DNA of 64,000 bases from Streptomyces iconiensis. GTDB lineage: Bacteria; Actinomycetota; Actinomycetes; Streptomycetales; Streptomycetaceae. Position numbers and translations under genes: made by a program. The stretch is taken from positions 98,628 to 162,627 of the forward strand of contig NZ_JANCPR020000019.1 in the NCBI RefSeq assembly GCF_028657195.3, written 5' to 3'. This document shows positions 8,374 to 16,109 of the stretch, in pieces (the stretch's first letter is position 1; every line of letters starts with the position of its first letter). Under the pieces are notes generated by a model, which was not told where the DNA came from, did not search any database, and was given only the letters and a program-made list of their open reading frames with translations.

Positions 8374-9789
8374 TCAGGCGGGGAGCGGCATGCCCGCGGC
8401 GTGGAACAGTCGGTCGCGGGAGGCCGCCGCCTCGTCGAAGACGGCGTCGCCGCCCTTCAGTACGCCGTTCTCCTTGAGGACGTCACCGGCCACCATGACC
8501 AGGTCGACGTTGCCGGCGTGCCCGCCGGCGACGATCGTGGCGGCGGCGTCCGTGGCGGGCAGCATGTTGGCGTGGTCGAGGCGGATCATGACGAGGTCGG
8601 CCGCCTTGCCGGGGGTCAGGCTGCCGGTGCGGTCGTCGATCCCCGCCGCGCGAGCGCCTTCGATGGTCGCGAAGGACAGCAGGTCGGCGGCATCGAACGT
8701 GGGCAGGCCGGGGACACGGTCCATCGGACCGGCAGCGCCGGCGAGGATCAACTGCTGATAGGCGAGCGTCGCGCGCATGACGCCGAACATGTCGCCGCTC
8801 ACGATCGTCTCGGTGTCCACGCTCAGGCTCGGGCGGACACCGGCGGCCAGCAGCCGGTTGGTGGCGGGCTGGCCGAGGCCCGGCATGAAGACCTCCAGGG
8901 CGCCGGCCACGGACGCGGTGGCGCCGCGCGCGGCCAGCATCCTGAGCTCCTCGTCGGTCGACGTGCACAGGTGGATGAACGTCATGTCCGAGGCCAGCAG
9001 CCCCGACTCCTCAAGTTGCCGGACGGCCTGCTGCTTCGCCCCCCACTCGCCGAGCCCCACGTGCATGCTGATGCGCAGGTCCAGTTCCCTGGCGAGCCGG
9101 ATGTCCCGCTCGGCCACATCGGCGGTGGACAGCTCGGGGCCGCGGAGCATCGCGTTCAGCGTGACCCGTGCCGAGTCGTCGGACAGGACCTCGTTGCGGA
9201 TGCGCCGGATGTCTTCGGGGTGCGTACGGTCACTGCCGAACTGCCACTGTTCGGCCTCCGTGGACGGCCACCCGTGGTCGAAGACGGCCCGGATGCCCGA
9301 CTCCCAGTGCGCCGCGATCGCCGCGTCCGAGTGCTCGGGACTGTTGCTGATGTGGGACTCGTCCCGCACCGTCGTCACCCCCGAGTCGAGGGACATCAGG
9401 TCCGCCGCCAGGTTGCCGGTGTGCACGTCGCGGGGGTCGAAGTGCTGGCCGAGGCCGATCTGCACCTGGTTGCGGTATTCCTGGTAGGTCCAGGCGGGGC
9501 CCAGGTTGCGCAGCGCGCCCTGCCAGTTGTGGCGGTGGGTGTCGATGAAGCCGGGCAGCACGGCGTTGCCTGTGCCGTCGATGATCCGGGCCCGGTCGTC
9601 GGACAGGTCCCGGCCGACTTCGGTGATCCTGCCGTCGGCGACGAGCACGTCACCCACCAGGGTGCCGAGCTCCTCGTCCTGCGTCATCAGATACGCACCC
9701 TTGATCAGAATGCGGTCCTTGTTCCGGGCCTCATTGGGCTGGTCGGTCTGGTCGATCTGGTTGGGCTGGTCGGTCTGGCCGTGAGACAT
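8374..9789 (-). CDS. Amidohydrolase family protein (TRZ/ATZ/cytosine-deaminase-like)
   Basis: 471 residues from the ATG at 9789, which has AAGGA at good spacing. The N terminus (about residues 4-18) is a short Gln/Asn/Asp-rich stretch coded by an 18-bp direct repeat. Metal-binding features of the superfamily follow: GFIDTHRHNW (HxH), SMHVGLGEWG and FIHLCTSTD (two His) and SVDTETI (Asp), then the closing GSLTPGKAADLVMI of the small beta-sandwich. It probably hydrolyses or deaminates a cyclic amide or heterocycle. It is the last gene of a three-gene operon behind an NAD(P)-binding reductase and a transporter. Confidence 0.88.
   Translation of the reverse strand: MSHGQTDQPNQIDQTDQPNEARNKDRILIKGAYLMTQDEELGTLVGDVLVADGRITEVGRDLSDDRARIIDGTGNAVLPGFIDTHRHNWQGALRNLGPAWTYQEYRNQVQIGLGQHFDPRDVHTGNLAADLMSLDSGVTTVRDESHISNSPEHSDAAIAAHWESGIRAVFDHGWPSTEAEQWQFGSDRTHPEDIRRIRNEVLSDDSARVTLNAMLRGPELSTADVAERDIRLARELDLRISMHVGLGEWGAKQQAVRQLEESGLLASDMTFIHLCTSTDEELRMLAARGATASVAGALEVFMPGLGQPATNRLLAAGVRPSLSVDTETIVSGDMFGVMRATLAYQQLILAGAAGPMDRVPGLPTFDAADLLSFATIEGARAAGIDDRTGSLTPGKAADLVMIRLDHANMLPATDAAATIVAGGHAGNVDLVMVAGDVLKENGVLKGGDAVFDEAAASRDRLFHAAGMPLPA
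9734..9778. repeat. 18-bp direct repeat inside the amidohydrolase N terminus
   Basis: The sequence TTGGGCTGGTCGGTCTGG occurs at 9734-9751 and again at 9761-9778, 27 bp apart. The two copies code for the repeated Thr-Asp-Gln-Pro-Asn steps at the start of the amidohydrolase. The unit length is a multiple of three, so copy-number change would not break the frame. Confidence 0.8.
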
Positions 9790-9845
9790 CTTTCGTTCCT
9801 TTCGTGCCATGTACGGCACTGTTCTGTCCGTGGGCGAAGGGGTGA

Positions 9846-10883
9846 TCACTGCCCGGTCGTGCCACGCGGTCGCCGGGAGGCGATCCAGACGGCGGCGAAG
9901 GTGAGCAACGCGCCGGCGATGGTGAGGACGGAGGGAGACTGGCCGCCGGAGGGGGCCAGGAAGTCCAGGGCGATCGAACTGGCCAGTTGTCCCGCGATCG
10001 AGGCCATGCTGAGCAGCAGGACACCGATGCGGCGTACGAGGAGCGCCGAGGCGCCGATGAACACCACGCCGCACAGGCCACCGAGGTAGACCCACCAACT
10101 GGTGGGCAGCGGGTGCCCCGACGTCCCCTGGAAGAGGGTCTTCACGCCCCAGGCGGCGACGAGAAACACCGCTCCGACACAGAAGTTGAGCCAGGTCGCC
10201 GCGAGGGGCGAGCCCGACGCGGCGGCCGACGCCCCGTTCAGGGCCTGCTGCACGCCGAGCAGGAAGCCGGCGGCTATCGCGGCGAGGGCCGGCAGGACGA
10301 TCTCGACGGGTGCCGGGGTGTCGGTGAAGCGGGGCAGGGCGGAGACGACCGCGGCTACCAGGATGACGGCCGCTCCCGTGAGCCGCGCCGCGACCGGGCG
10401 TTGCCGCAGACCGCCGCCGATGCCCCGGGCGTCCACGATCAGCCCGGCGAGGGTCTGGCCTGCGATGGCCGACACGGTGAACACGGCGATACCGGTGACC
10501 AGCGCGGCGGTCGACTGAGCCAGGGCGAACGTGCCACCGAGTACACCGGCCAGCAGATAGCGGCGGGGAAACCGGCCTTCGCGGGCTGCCCCGACCAGGC
10601 GGCCCAGCGCACCGCGCAGTCCTCGGGAGAAGAGCGCGAGGACGGACAGCAGCACGAGCCCGCCGGTGAAACTGATGGCCGCAGCGGCGATGCCATCGTC
10701 GAGGCGATGACTGAGCTCGCCGTTCAGACGGGCCTGTACCGGTACCACCATGCCGGCGGCGATGGCCGCCGCGACGGCCAGGTAGCCGCCGCGCTGAACG
10801 GCCGGGCGGGAGTGCCCCGGCGGCTGAGGACCGGGCCCGGCGGTACGGCGGCCCGGTTCGGGCGGTGCGGTGGGAGTGCTCAT
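9846..10883 (-). CDS. DMT-superfamily membrane transporter (DUF606/YdcZ type)
   Basis: 345 residues, ATG at 10883 with GAAGGA 7 bases upstream. After a 30-residue polar, proline-rich start there are about ten hydrophobic helices in two similar halves. Each half opens with the YdcZ-type motif: GMVVPVQARLNGELSHRL in the first and GFLLGVQQALNGASAAASG in the second. This duplicated arrangement is known for the DUF606 branch of drug/metabolite transporters. It lies 71 bp after the reductase gene and 56 bp before the amidohydrolase gene on the same strand. It could import the amidohydrolase substrate or export a product; direction is not determined. Confidence 0.87.
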   Translation of the reverse strand: MSTPTAPPEPGRRTAGPGPQPPGHSRPAVQRGGYLAVAAAIAAGMVVPVQARLNGELSHRLDDGIAAAAISFTGGLVLLSVLALFSRGLRGALGRLVGAAREGRFPRRYLLAGVLGGTFALAQSTAALVTGIAVFTVSAIAGQTLAGLIVDARGIGGGLRQRPVAARLTGAAVILVAAVVSALPRFTDTPAPVEIVLPALAAIAAGFLLGVQQALNGASAAASGSPLAATWLNFCVGAVFLVAAWGVKTLFQGTSGHPLPTSWWVYLGGLCGVVFIGASALLVRRIGVLLLSMASIAGQLASSIALDFLAPSGGQSPSVLTIAGALLTFAAVWIASRRPRGTTGQ

Positions 10884-10954
10884 GTCGATTCCTTCAAGCG
10901 GCAAAAGGGGTGCGCCCGGAGCGGGCCGGTCGTCCCGGCGGGGCGCGGTCCCGG

Positions 10955-11833
10955 TCAGAAGTCCGTGTTCGCGATGTCGTCGAGGATCGAAGGACCCTTC
11001 GGCGACCAGCCGAGCACCCGTCGGGCGGTGTCGCCCGCGGCCTGCTGGTCGAGCAGCAGGGCCTCGCCGAGCAGGCCCAGCCGGTCCAGCGTCTGCACGA
11101 CCGGCTCGGACTCGACCCGTCCGGCCAGGCCGACGGTGCGGCTCACCGCTTCGCTGATCTCCCGCACGGTGGGGTTCACGCCGCCGGTGCCGAGGAAGTA
11201 GGAACCGGCCGGTGCCTTCTCCAGCGCGAGTACGTACAGCTCGGCCAGGTCGTCCACGTGTACGGTGCTCCAGTGCTGGTCACCGGGGCCGACCATGGTG
11301 AGCGCCGGAGTCTTTCCGGCACCTCGCGGACCGGCGGCGACGAGGTTGAGCAGGCCGCCGCCATGGCCGTGGACCACCGCCGGGGCGACCACCGAGGTGC
11401 GGACGCCCCGCGCCTCGCGTACGCGCTGGGCGAGCGGCACCCGCCAGGCGGCCAGCCGCGGGGCGTTCATGGCGGTCGACTCGGTGATCGCCGAACCGCT
11501 GCCGTGCACCCAGATGCCGGTGGTGTGCACGAACGGCCGGTCCGTGTTCCGCAGCGCGCGCAGGAAGCTCGCGACGGCGGTCTCGTCGACGGCCGCGCTG
11601 GTCTCGTCACCCGGCGAGGCCACATGGATCACGCCGTCCCGCACGGCCGCGAGTTCCTCCAGGGTGTGGCCGTCGGACAGGTCGGCGATCACCGGCTCCG
11701 CGCCCTTGGCCCGCACCGGCTCGGCCTTTTCGGCGGAGCGGACCACGGCGGCCACCTCATGTCCCCCGGAGATGAGCCGGTCGAGCACCGCGGCCCCGAT
11801 GTAGCCGGTGCCGCCGGTGAGCAGTACGCGCAT
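10955..11833 (-). CDS. NAD(P)-dependent epimerase/dehydratase-like (extended SDR) reductase
   Basis: 292 residues from the ATG at 11833. The opening RVLLTGGTGYIGAAVLDRL is the Rossmann loop of extended SDR/NmrA-like proteins; VIHVASPGDE and HVDDLAELYVLALE are also usual for the family. The catalytic Tyr-x3-Lys cannot be seen in the standard position (the region reads APRLAAWRVPLAQRVREARG), so an atypical or non-catalytic role is possible. It is the first gene of the operon with the DMT transporter and amidohydrolase, and lies divergent to a LysR regulator, the usual arrangement for LysR-controlled catabolic or detoxifying operons. Confidence 0.82.
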   Translation of the reverse strand: MRVLLTGGTGYIGAAVLDRLISGGHEVAAVVRSAEKAEPVRAKGAEPVIADLSDGHTLEELAAVRDGVIHVASPGDETSAAVDETAVASFLRALRNTDRPFVHTTGIWVHGSGSAITESTAMNAPRLAAWRVPLAQRVREARGVRTSVVAPAVVHGHGGGLLNLVAAGPRGAGKTPALTMVGPGDQHWSTVHVDDLAELYVLALEKAPAGSYFLGTGGVNPTVREISEAVSRTVGLAGRVESEPVVQTLDRLGLLGEALLLDQQAAGDTARRVLGWSPKGPSILDDIANTDF

Positions 11834-11905
11834 GATGGATCTCTTTCGTTGACGTTCCGTGGGCGGGGCGTCGGCCCGCAAGACAACGGTCGTTTCCCCC
11901 GGCTA

Positions 11906-11918
11906 TCGTGTCCAACGA
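11906..11918. promoter_or_regulatory. Candidate LysR box (T-N11-A) between divergent genes
   Basis: Within the 132-bp gap between the reductase and lysR there is a T-N11-A site inside the imperfect inverted repeat ATCGT...ACGAAT. An 8-bp palindrome GCGATCGC follows at about 11934-11941. The T-N11-A pattern is weak and common, so this is only a candidate. Confidence 0.35.
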
Positions 11919-11965
11919 ATGTTCCCGAATACGCGATCGCCAGCACCGATTAATCAGGAGTGGGT

Positions 11966-12865
11966 GTGGACCAGAGACGGCTGGAGTACTTCCTCACGGT
12001 CGCCGAGGAGCTGAACTTCACGCGGGCGGCCGAGCGGCTGCACGTCACGCAGTCCACGCTCTCGGCCGGTATCAAGGCCCTGGAGCAGGAGCTGAGAGCC
12101 GAACTGCTGCTCCGCTCCACGCGGTCGGTACGGCTGACGGAGGCCGGTTCGGCGTTCCTGCCCGAAGCGCGCACCGCGATCGAGTCCCTCGACCGGGCCC
12201 GGGCCGCCGTGGAGCCGCTCGCCAAGGGCTTGCGCGGCAGCCTCACCGTGGGCGTACTCAGCGGGCTGACCGTGATCGACGTGCCCGCCCTGGCGGGCGA
12301 CTTCCACCGGCGCCACCCCGAGGTCCGGCTGCGCACCGAGACCTCGCAGCGCGGTACCTCCGGGCTGATCGAGAAGATCAAGGAGTCGCACATCGACGTG
12401 GCCTTCGTGGGCGCCAACCTCAAGGACGACCAGCTCAGGACGATGGCCATCAAGAAGTACGACATCCAACTGCTGGTCCCCGCCGACCACCGCCTGTCCG
12501 GCCGGAAGAGCGTGCGAGTGCGGGACATCGCCGACGAGTCCTTCGTCGACATGCCCGCGGGCTTCGGCCAACGCCAGCTCGTGGACGACGCGTTCACCAG
12601 GGCGGAGCTGTCCCGCCGTGTGCTGATCGAGGTCTCCGACATCACGACGATCGCGGACTACGTGGCACACGGCCTGGGCGTGGCGCTGCTCCCCCCGGAC
12701 TTCGCGGAGCCGGCCGGGGACGCGGTGCGGGTCGTCCCTCTCGTGGACGCCCGTCTCTCCTGGACGCTCAGCGTGGTCGCCTCGGCAACCCGCCCGCCGA
12801 CCCGCGCACTGCACGCCTTCCTCGACCTCATCCCGCACCACATCCACCGCGACCGCGTGTTCTGA
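11966..12865 (+). CDS. LysR-family transcriptional regulator
   Basis: 299 residues from the GTG at 11966 (AGGAG 5 bases before; an in-frame GTG at 11960 overlaps that site and is less likely). The N terminus has the LysR winged helix: RRLEYFLTVAEELNFTRAAE, RLHVTQSTLSAGIKALEQEL, LLLRSTRSVRLTEAG. The periplasmic-binding-like effector domain starts near residue 90 (GSLTVGVLSGLTVIDVP) and includes LLVPADHRL and VAHGLGVALLPPDFA. It is divergently transcribed from the reductase/transporter/amidohydrolase operon and probably activates it in response to a pathway metabolite. Confidence 0.92.
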   Translation: MDQRRLEYFLTVAEELNFTRAAERLHVTQSTLSAGIKALEQELRAELLLRSTRSVRLTEAGSAFLPEARTAIESLDRARAAVEPLAKGLRGSLTVGVLSGLTVIDVPALAGDFHRRHPEVRLRTETSQRGTSGLIEKIKESHIDVAFVGANLKDDQLRTMAIKKYDIQLLVPADHRLSGRKSVRVRDIADESFVDMPAGFGQRQLVDDAFTRAELSRRVLIEVSDITTIADYVAHGLGVALLPPDFAEPAGDAVRVVPLVDARLSWTLSVVASATRPPTRALHAFLDLIPHHIHRDRVF

Positions 12866-12947
12866 AGCGACGAACACCCCCGGGCTCGCACGGACGGGAG
12901 GCGCACTCCCGACCGAGGCTCCGCTGAAAGCACCCCGTCACGTCCGG

Positions 12948-13085
12948 CAACCCTGTTGGTGCCGGCGCTACTTCGGCGTACTGGAGCTGCCTGAGCCGGT
13001 GTCTGACCGCGCGGGTGATCTCGCTGAGGTCTGCGGCGGCGAGGTTTTCGCTGTCACGCTCGGCCAGCGGCCAGCGGCCAAACAC
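12948..13085 (-). pseudogene. IS630-type transposase C-terminal fragment
   Basis: Reverse-strand reading RWPLAERDSENLAAADLSE followed by ITRAVRHRLRQLQY resembles the end of Streptomyces IS630-type transposases (usual form W..LKR..LANLAA.....ITRAV+..LK.IQY). No upstream catalytic Asp region or terminal inverted repeats are visible, so only a remnant of about 45 residues is left. The rest of the 12866-13324 gap shows nothing I can name. Confidence 0.5.
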
Positions 13086-13324
13086 CCTCGCTCGGGTTCA
13101 GATCCGGTAGCCCGGGATGATGCGCAGGGAGAACACCGACCCGGATGCCCCCGAAGCCGGATGGGCCCTGTCATCAGGCGGAGCCGGTTCCCGCCGCCGA
13201 GTGGGAGCACTCTCGCAAGGCGCCTCGTCACAATTTCTCTGAGCTGCGGTGATGTCCCACAGACCGGAGCTGGTGGCGGTCTACCGGCCTGGCCCGCGGC
13301 CCGGGATCGCGGTTGCTGACCAGA

Positions 13325-14050
13325 TCACTCCGTTACGGGAATGCACTCATCGAGCAGGTCGACGACGTCGCGCCAGGCTCGCTGCGCGTGCTGTGGGTGG
13401 TAGCCGACGCCGGGGACCATGGGGTGGTCGACCGGCGGATGGTGGAAGGCGTGCAAGGCGCCGCCGTAGACCGCGAGGCGCCAGTCGACGCCCGCGGCCT
13501 GCATCTCAGCGGTGAACGCGCTCCGTTGCGCGGGCGACATGATCGGGTCTTCCGACCCGACCCCGGCCCACACCGGGCAGCGAATGTGCACCGCCTCGCC
13601 CGGTCGGCCCGTGGTAGTTGCGTTGACTGTCCCGATCGCGCGCAGGTTGACGCCGTCGCGCCCGAGTTCCAGCGCGATGGCGCCCCCAGTGCCGTAGCCG
13701 ACGGCGGCTATACGGTCAGGATCGGTCCGCGGTTCGGTGCGTAACACGTCGAGCGCCGCGTGGCCGATGGCTCGCATCCGGTCGGGGTCGTCGAGCAGCG
13801 GCATGCAACGGGCCAGCATCTCCTCGGGGTCGGCCAGATAGCGCCCACCGTGAAGGTCGAAGGCCAGCGCTACGTATCCCAGCTCGGCGAGGGCATCGGC
13901 CCTGCGGCGCTCGACGTCGCTGAGCCCCGTGCCCTCTGGTCCGAGCAGCACCGCGGGCCGGTGGTCGACACCGGCCGGGAGCGCGAGGTGCCCGATCATC
14001 GTCAACCCGTCGGCCGGGTACTCGACCGTACGCGTCGTAATCGTTGTCAT
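13325..14050 (-). CDS. Dienelactone-hydrolase-like alpha/beta hydrolase with altered nucleophile site
   Basis: 241 residues, ATG at 14050. Alpha/beta-hydrolase fold of the dienelactone hydrolase (DLH) family: VLLGPEGTGLSDVERRRADAL, GYVALAFDLHGG, then IAAVGYGTGGAIALELG, CPVWAGVGSEDPIMSPAQR and GALHAFHHP. In DLH enzymes the nucleophile sits in G-x-C-x-G-G. Here the motif is GYGTGG, so the Cys position is Gly, while the acid (SEDP) and His (LHAFHH) positions remain. It may use another residue or be a non-hydrolytic member. It stands alone, flanked by mobile-element debris. Confidence 0.82.
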   Translation of the reverse strand: MTTITTRTVEYPADGLTMIGHLALPAGVDHRPAVLLGPEGTGLSDVERRRADALAELGYVALAFDLHGGRYLADPEEMLARCMPLLDDPDRMRAIGHAALDVLRTEPRTDPDRIAAVGYGTGGAIALELGRDGVNLRAIGTVNATTTGRPGEAVHIRCPVWAGVGSEDPIMSPAQRSAFTAEMQAAGVDWRLAVYGGALHAFHHPPVDHPMVPGVGYHPQHAQRAWRDVVDLLDECIPVTE

Positions 14051-14178
14051 GGGTCTGGACTGTAGTGATCGTCGAGCCCGGTCCGGCCGGTGTTCCGCCG
14101 CCGGCAGAACAACCCGGGTATCCCAAATACGGCGATGGCGCACAAGCGTCACAACCCGATGGACCCATTCCGCCCCGA

Positions 14179-14361
14179 ATGGACTCCTTCCGCCCCGAGC
14201 GGCAGGACCGCTACCGGCCGAAGGACCGCAAGCGCATCCCGCGGCGGATTCCGGACGAGCTGTTCAACGCGCTGTTCGCCGGGCTGAAGTATCACCGCGA
14301 CCGGGCCCTGCTCGGCTTCTGGGTCTCCGCCGGCGCCCGGGCTGAGGAACTGCTTACGCGC
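14179..14361 (+). pseudogene. Tyrosine recombinase (phage-type integrase) fragment
   Basis: The reading FRPERQDRYRPKDRKRIPRR, then IPDELFNALFAGLKYHRDRA and LLGFWVSAGARAEELL, matches the start of the catalytic domain of actinobacterial tyrosine recombinases, including the first catalytic Arg in GARAEELL. After that the similarity stops; the HxxR box and the nucleophilic Tyr are missing. There is no proper start. It is the relic of an integrated element. The following 170 bp (14362-14535) show no recognisable gene. Confidence 0.6.
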
Positions 14362-14535
14362 TGCGAGAAGGGTGTCCTTCCCGGCCGGCGGCTCATCGCC
14401 AGAATGCTGAGCGCCGACGCGTTCCCGATCGAACAGCTGGCGAAATGCCAGTCCAGCTCATGGACGTGGCTGGACCCGGCAGGATTTCCAGAGGGAGATT
14501 CGAGCACCTGTGCTCGCGACAGTGTCGACCCCGCG

Positions 14536-14988
14536 CTACACGGGGCGAAGAACAGGGTCGATCCCGGCCAGGATTTCGTGCAGCTGACGAGCCCCCAGAG
14601 CCGCGCGGTCGTCAGGGTCCCGCAACAGCTGCTCGCACAGCTGCATCGCGTCGTCCCGGTCCTTGGAGAAGACGCTGAACACATCGAGGATTGCGGTGTG
14701 GATCCAATCGCTGTGGTTCGAGTCAGCGACTGCCAGCGCTGAGGCAACGACCGCCAACCCGATTTTGTCCTTTCGCCGGAGCACGGCTTCCGCAGTCACC
14801 CGGGTGACGAAGGTGTCACCGGGGTCGAGTACGAGGTCCAGCAGTGGCCCGACGGCCTCCTGCCTCTCGGCGAAGCCTGCCAGCCCGTGACCGGCATCCG
14901 CCCGGTCACGGTAGTCGTGACTTCGCCCGAGCTCTCGCAGCGCCATGACCGCTTCATACCGCCGATCTCTGTCCACCTGCTCACCCAC
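14536..14988 (-). CDS. Small HEAT-repeat-like protein
   Basis: About 150 residues from a GTG at 14988 (an in-frame GTG at 14976 is an alternative). All-helical repeats are seen: YEAVMALRELGRSHDYRDRA, DAGHGLAGFAERQEAVGPLL, VTRVTAEAVLRRKDKIGLAV, SDWIHTAILDVFSVFSKDRD and DPDDRAALGARQLHEILAGI. This spacing is that of HEAT/Armadillo-type adaptors. No catalytic motif, signal or membrane segment. Such proteins usually mediate protein contacts; partner unknown. It lies isolated in the debris-rich region, and the intact frame suggests it is still expressed. Confidence 0.7.
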   Translation of the reverse strand: MGEQVDRDRRYEAVMALRELGRSHDYRDRADAGHGLAGFAERQEAVGPLLDLVLDPGDTFVTRVTAEAVLRRKDKIGLAVVASALAVADSNHSDWIHTAILDVFSVFSKDRDDAMQLCEQLLRDPDDRAALGARQLHEILAGIDPVLRPV

Positions 14989-15239
14989 CCCTCCCGCGAT
15001 GTGCGGTCAAGTACCACCAAGGCACCCTCATATGATCGCCGGGACAAACCCCAACGTTCGTTCCGGCGGATCAAGACGTCAAAGGCTCCATGACACGTAC
15101 CGCACCTTGACGGAACAGGTCCGGTGTCTCTACGGAGACGAATTCGGACCGACGCCAGAGTGCGACCTCGACCATAGGGAGCACCACTCGTCGAGGAACT
15201 GACTCTCGCTGACGCGGATTCAATCCTCGCCCTCCTCGA

Positions 15240-15879
15240 CGAGCTCGGTCCGTTCGGTCGAACTGGGCCTGATTGACCGCTCCCTGACCTGCCGGTCCCC
15301 CATGGCCCGAAGGCCACCTCCGGGCGCTGCAGCAGGTCACAAGCCGTCAGGGCCCTCACGGTTTCGTCGGCCGCGAGGTCGCGGATGCTGTCCACTTTCT
15401 CCCGCACCGTGACCGGCGGGCCGTCGACCAAGCCCGCGGCCCGCTTGACCGCATTCCCGCTCCACTGGCACCGACCCGTGCGCTCGTTCACCGGCGGGGC
15501 CCTGGCTCTGCTCGAACGCATCCGGCGCGGACGTCAGTATCCGGTGCACCCCGAACAACACGCCCTCCTGCCGCTGTTCGTCAGGCCATCGCCCCGTTAC
15601 CCAGCGATACGTGCGGACCGTCTGGACCGTGTGGAAGGACGCCCCGATCTCCTCAGTGAAAGTCCTGAGCGAGGCTTCCACGCTCAGCGTTTCCTCGTCC
15701 TCGATATCCTCGATGGGCTGGTGCCCGCCGTGACCGCGTAACGGCTCACTCTCCAGAGCCATGTCGCCCACCGCGAACCGGCACCGGGCCACCGCGTGTA
15801 CCAGCCCCACCCACTCCGTCACCAGCTCCTCGAACCGGTCGCGCGGCACGTTGCCGATCGTCTGGCCACGGCACTCACC
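15240..15879 (-). pseudogene. DUF6192 family protein, frameshifted
   Basis: Reverse strand. The first part (from about 15879) reads QTIGNVPRDRFEELVTEWVG, RCRFAVGDMALESEP, SLRTFTEEIGASF and VTGRWPDEQR, the pattern of the Streptomyces DUF6192 (RacO-like) family. Near 15480 the frame changes to a second one with NAVKRAAGLVDGPPVTVREK, VDSIRDLAADETV and LQRPEVAFGPWG, and then to a third with AVNQAQFDRTDRAR. At least two frameshifts and a missing start codon show a broken gene. The biochemical role of DUF6192 is unknown. The upstream end runs directly into a truncated MmyB-type regulator. Confidence 0.65.
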
Positions 15880-15894
15880 CCCAAGGGCTGAATC

Positions 15895-16016
15895 TCCGGT
15901 GCCTTGGGGCGCCGCCCGGTGGAAGGAAGACCCACCCGCTCCGGAGTCAGCCGTTCGCGTCGGGTACGCAAGAAGTCGCCGAGCTCACGGCTGATCACAG
16001 GGGATGCGGTCTCCAT
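15895..16016 (-). pseudogene. Truncated MmyB/XRE-type helix-turn-helix regulator (N-terminal piece)
   Basis: From the ATG at 16016 the reverse strand reads METASPVISRELGDFLRTRR followed by ERLTPERVGLPSTGRR, the well-conserved opening of MmyB-like XRE regulators. It then breaks off before the helix-turn-helix and joins sequence belonging to the DUF6192 remnant. It is divergent to the MFS gene at 16110, the position such regulators usually take beside the exporter they control, so the MFS pump may have lost its regulator. Confidence 0.6.
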
Positions 16017-16041
16017 CCTGTTCCACCCGCGAACTGTGAGC

Positions 16042-16060
16042 CAGGTGCTGTCAGTACCTG
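16042..16060. promoter_or_regulatory. Inverted repeat upstream of the MFS gene
   Basis: CAGGT (16042-16046) and ACCTG (16056-16060) form an inverted repeat with 9 bases between, in the 93-bp gap between the truncated regulator and the MFS start. It is a candidate operator. No protein in the window is an obvious intact partner. Confidence 0.35.
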
Positions 16061-16109
16061 CATAAACAGGCTCCTGGTAACAGGATGAGCCCACCACCAG
16101 CATGGACTG

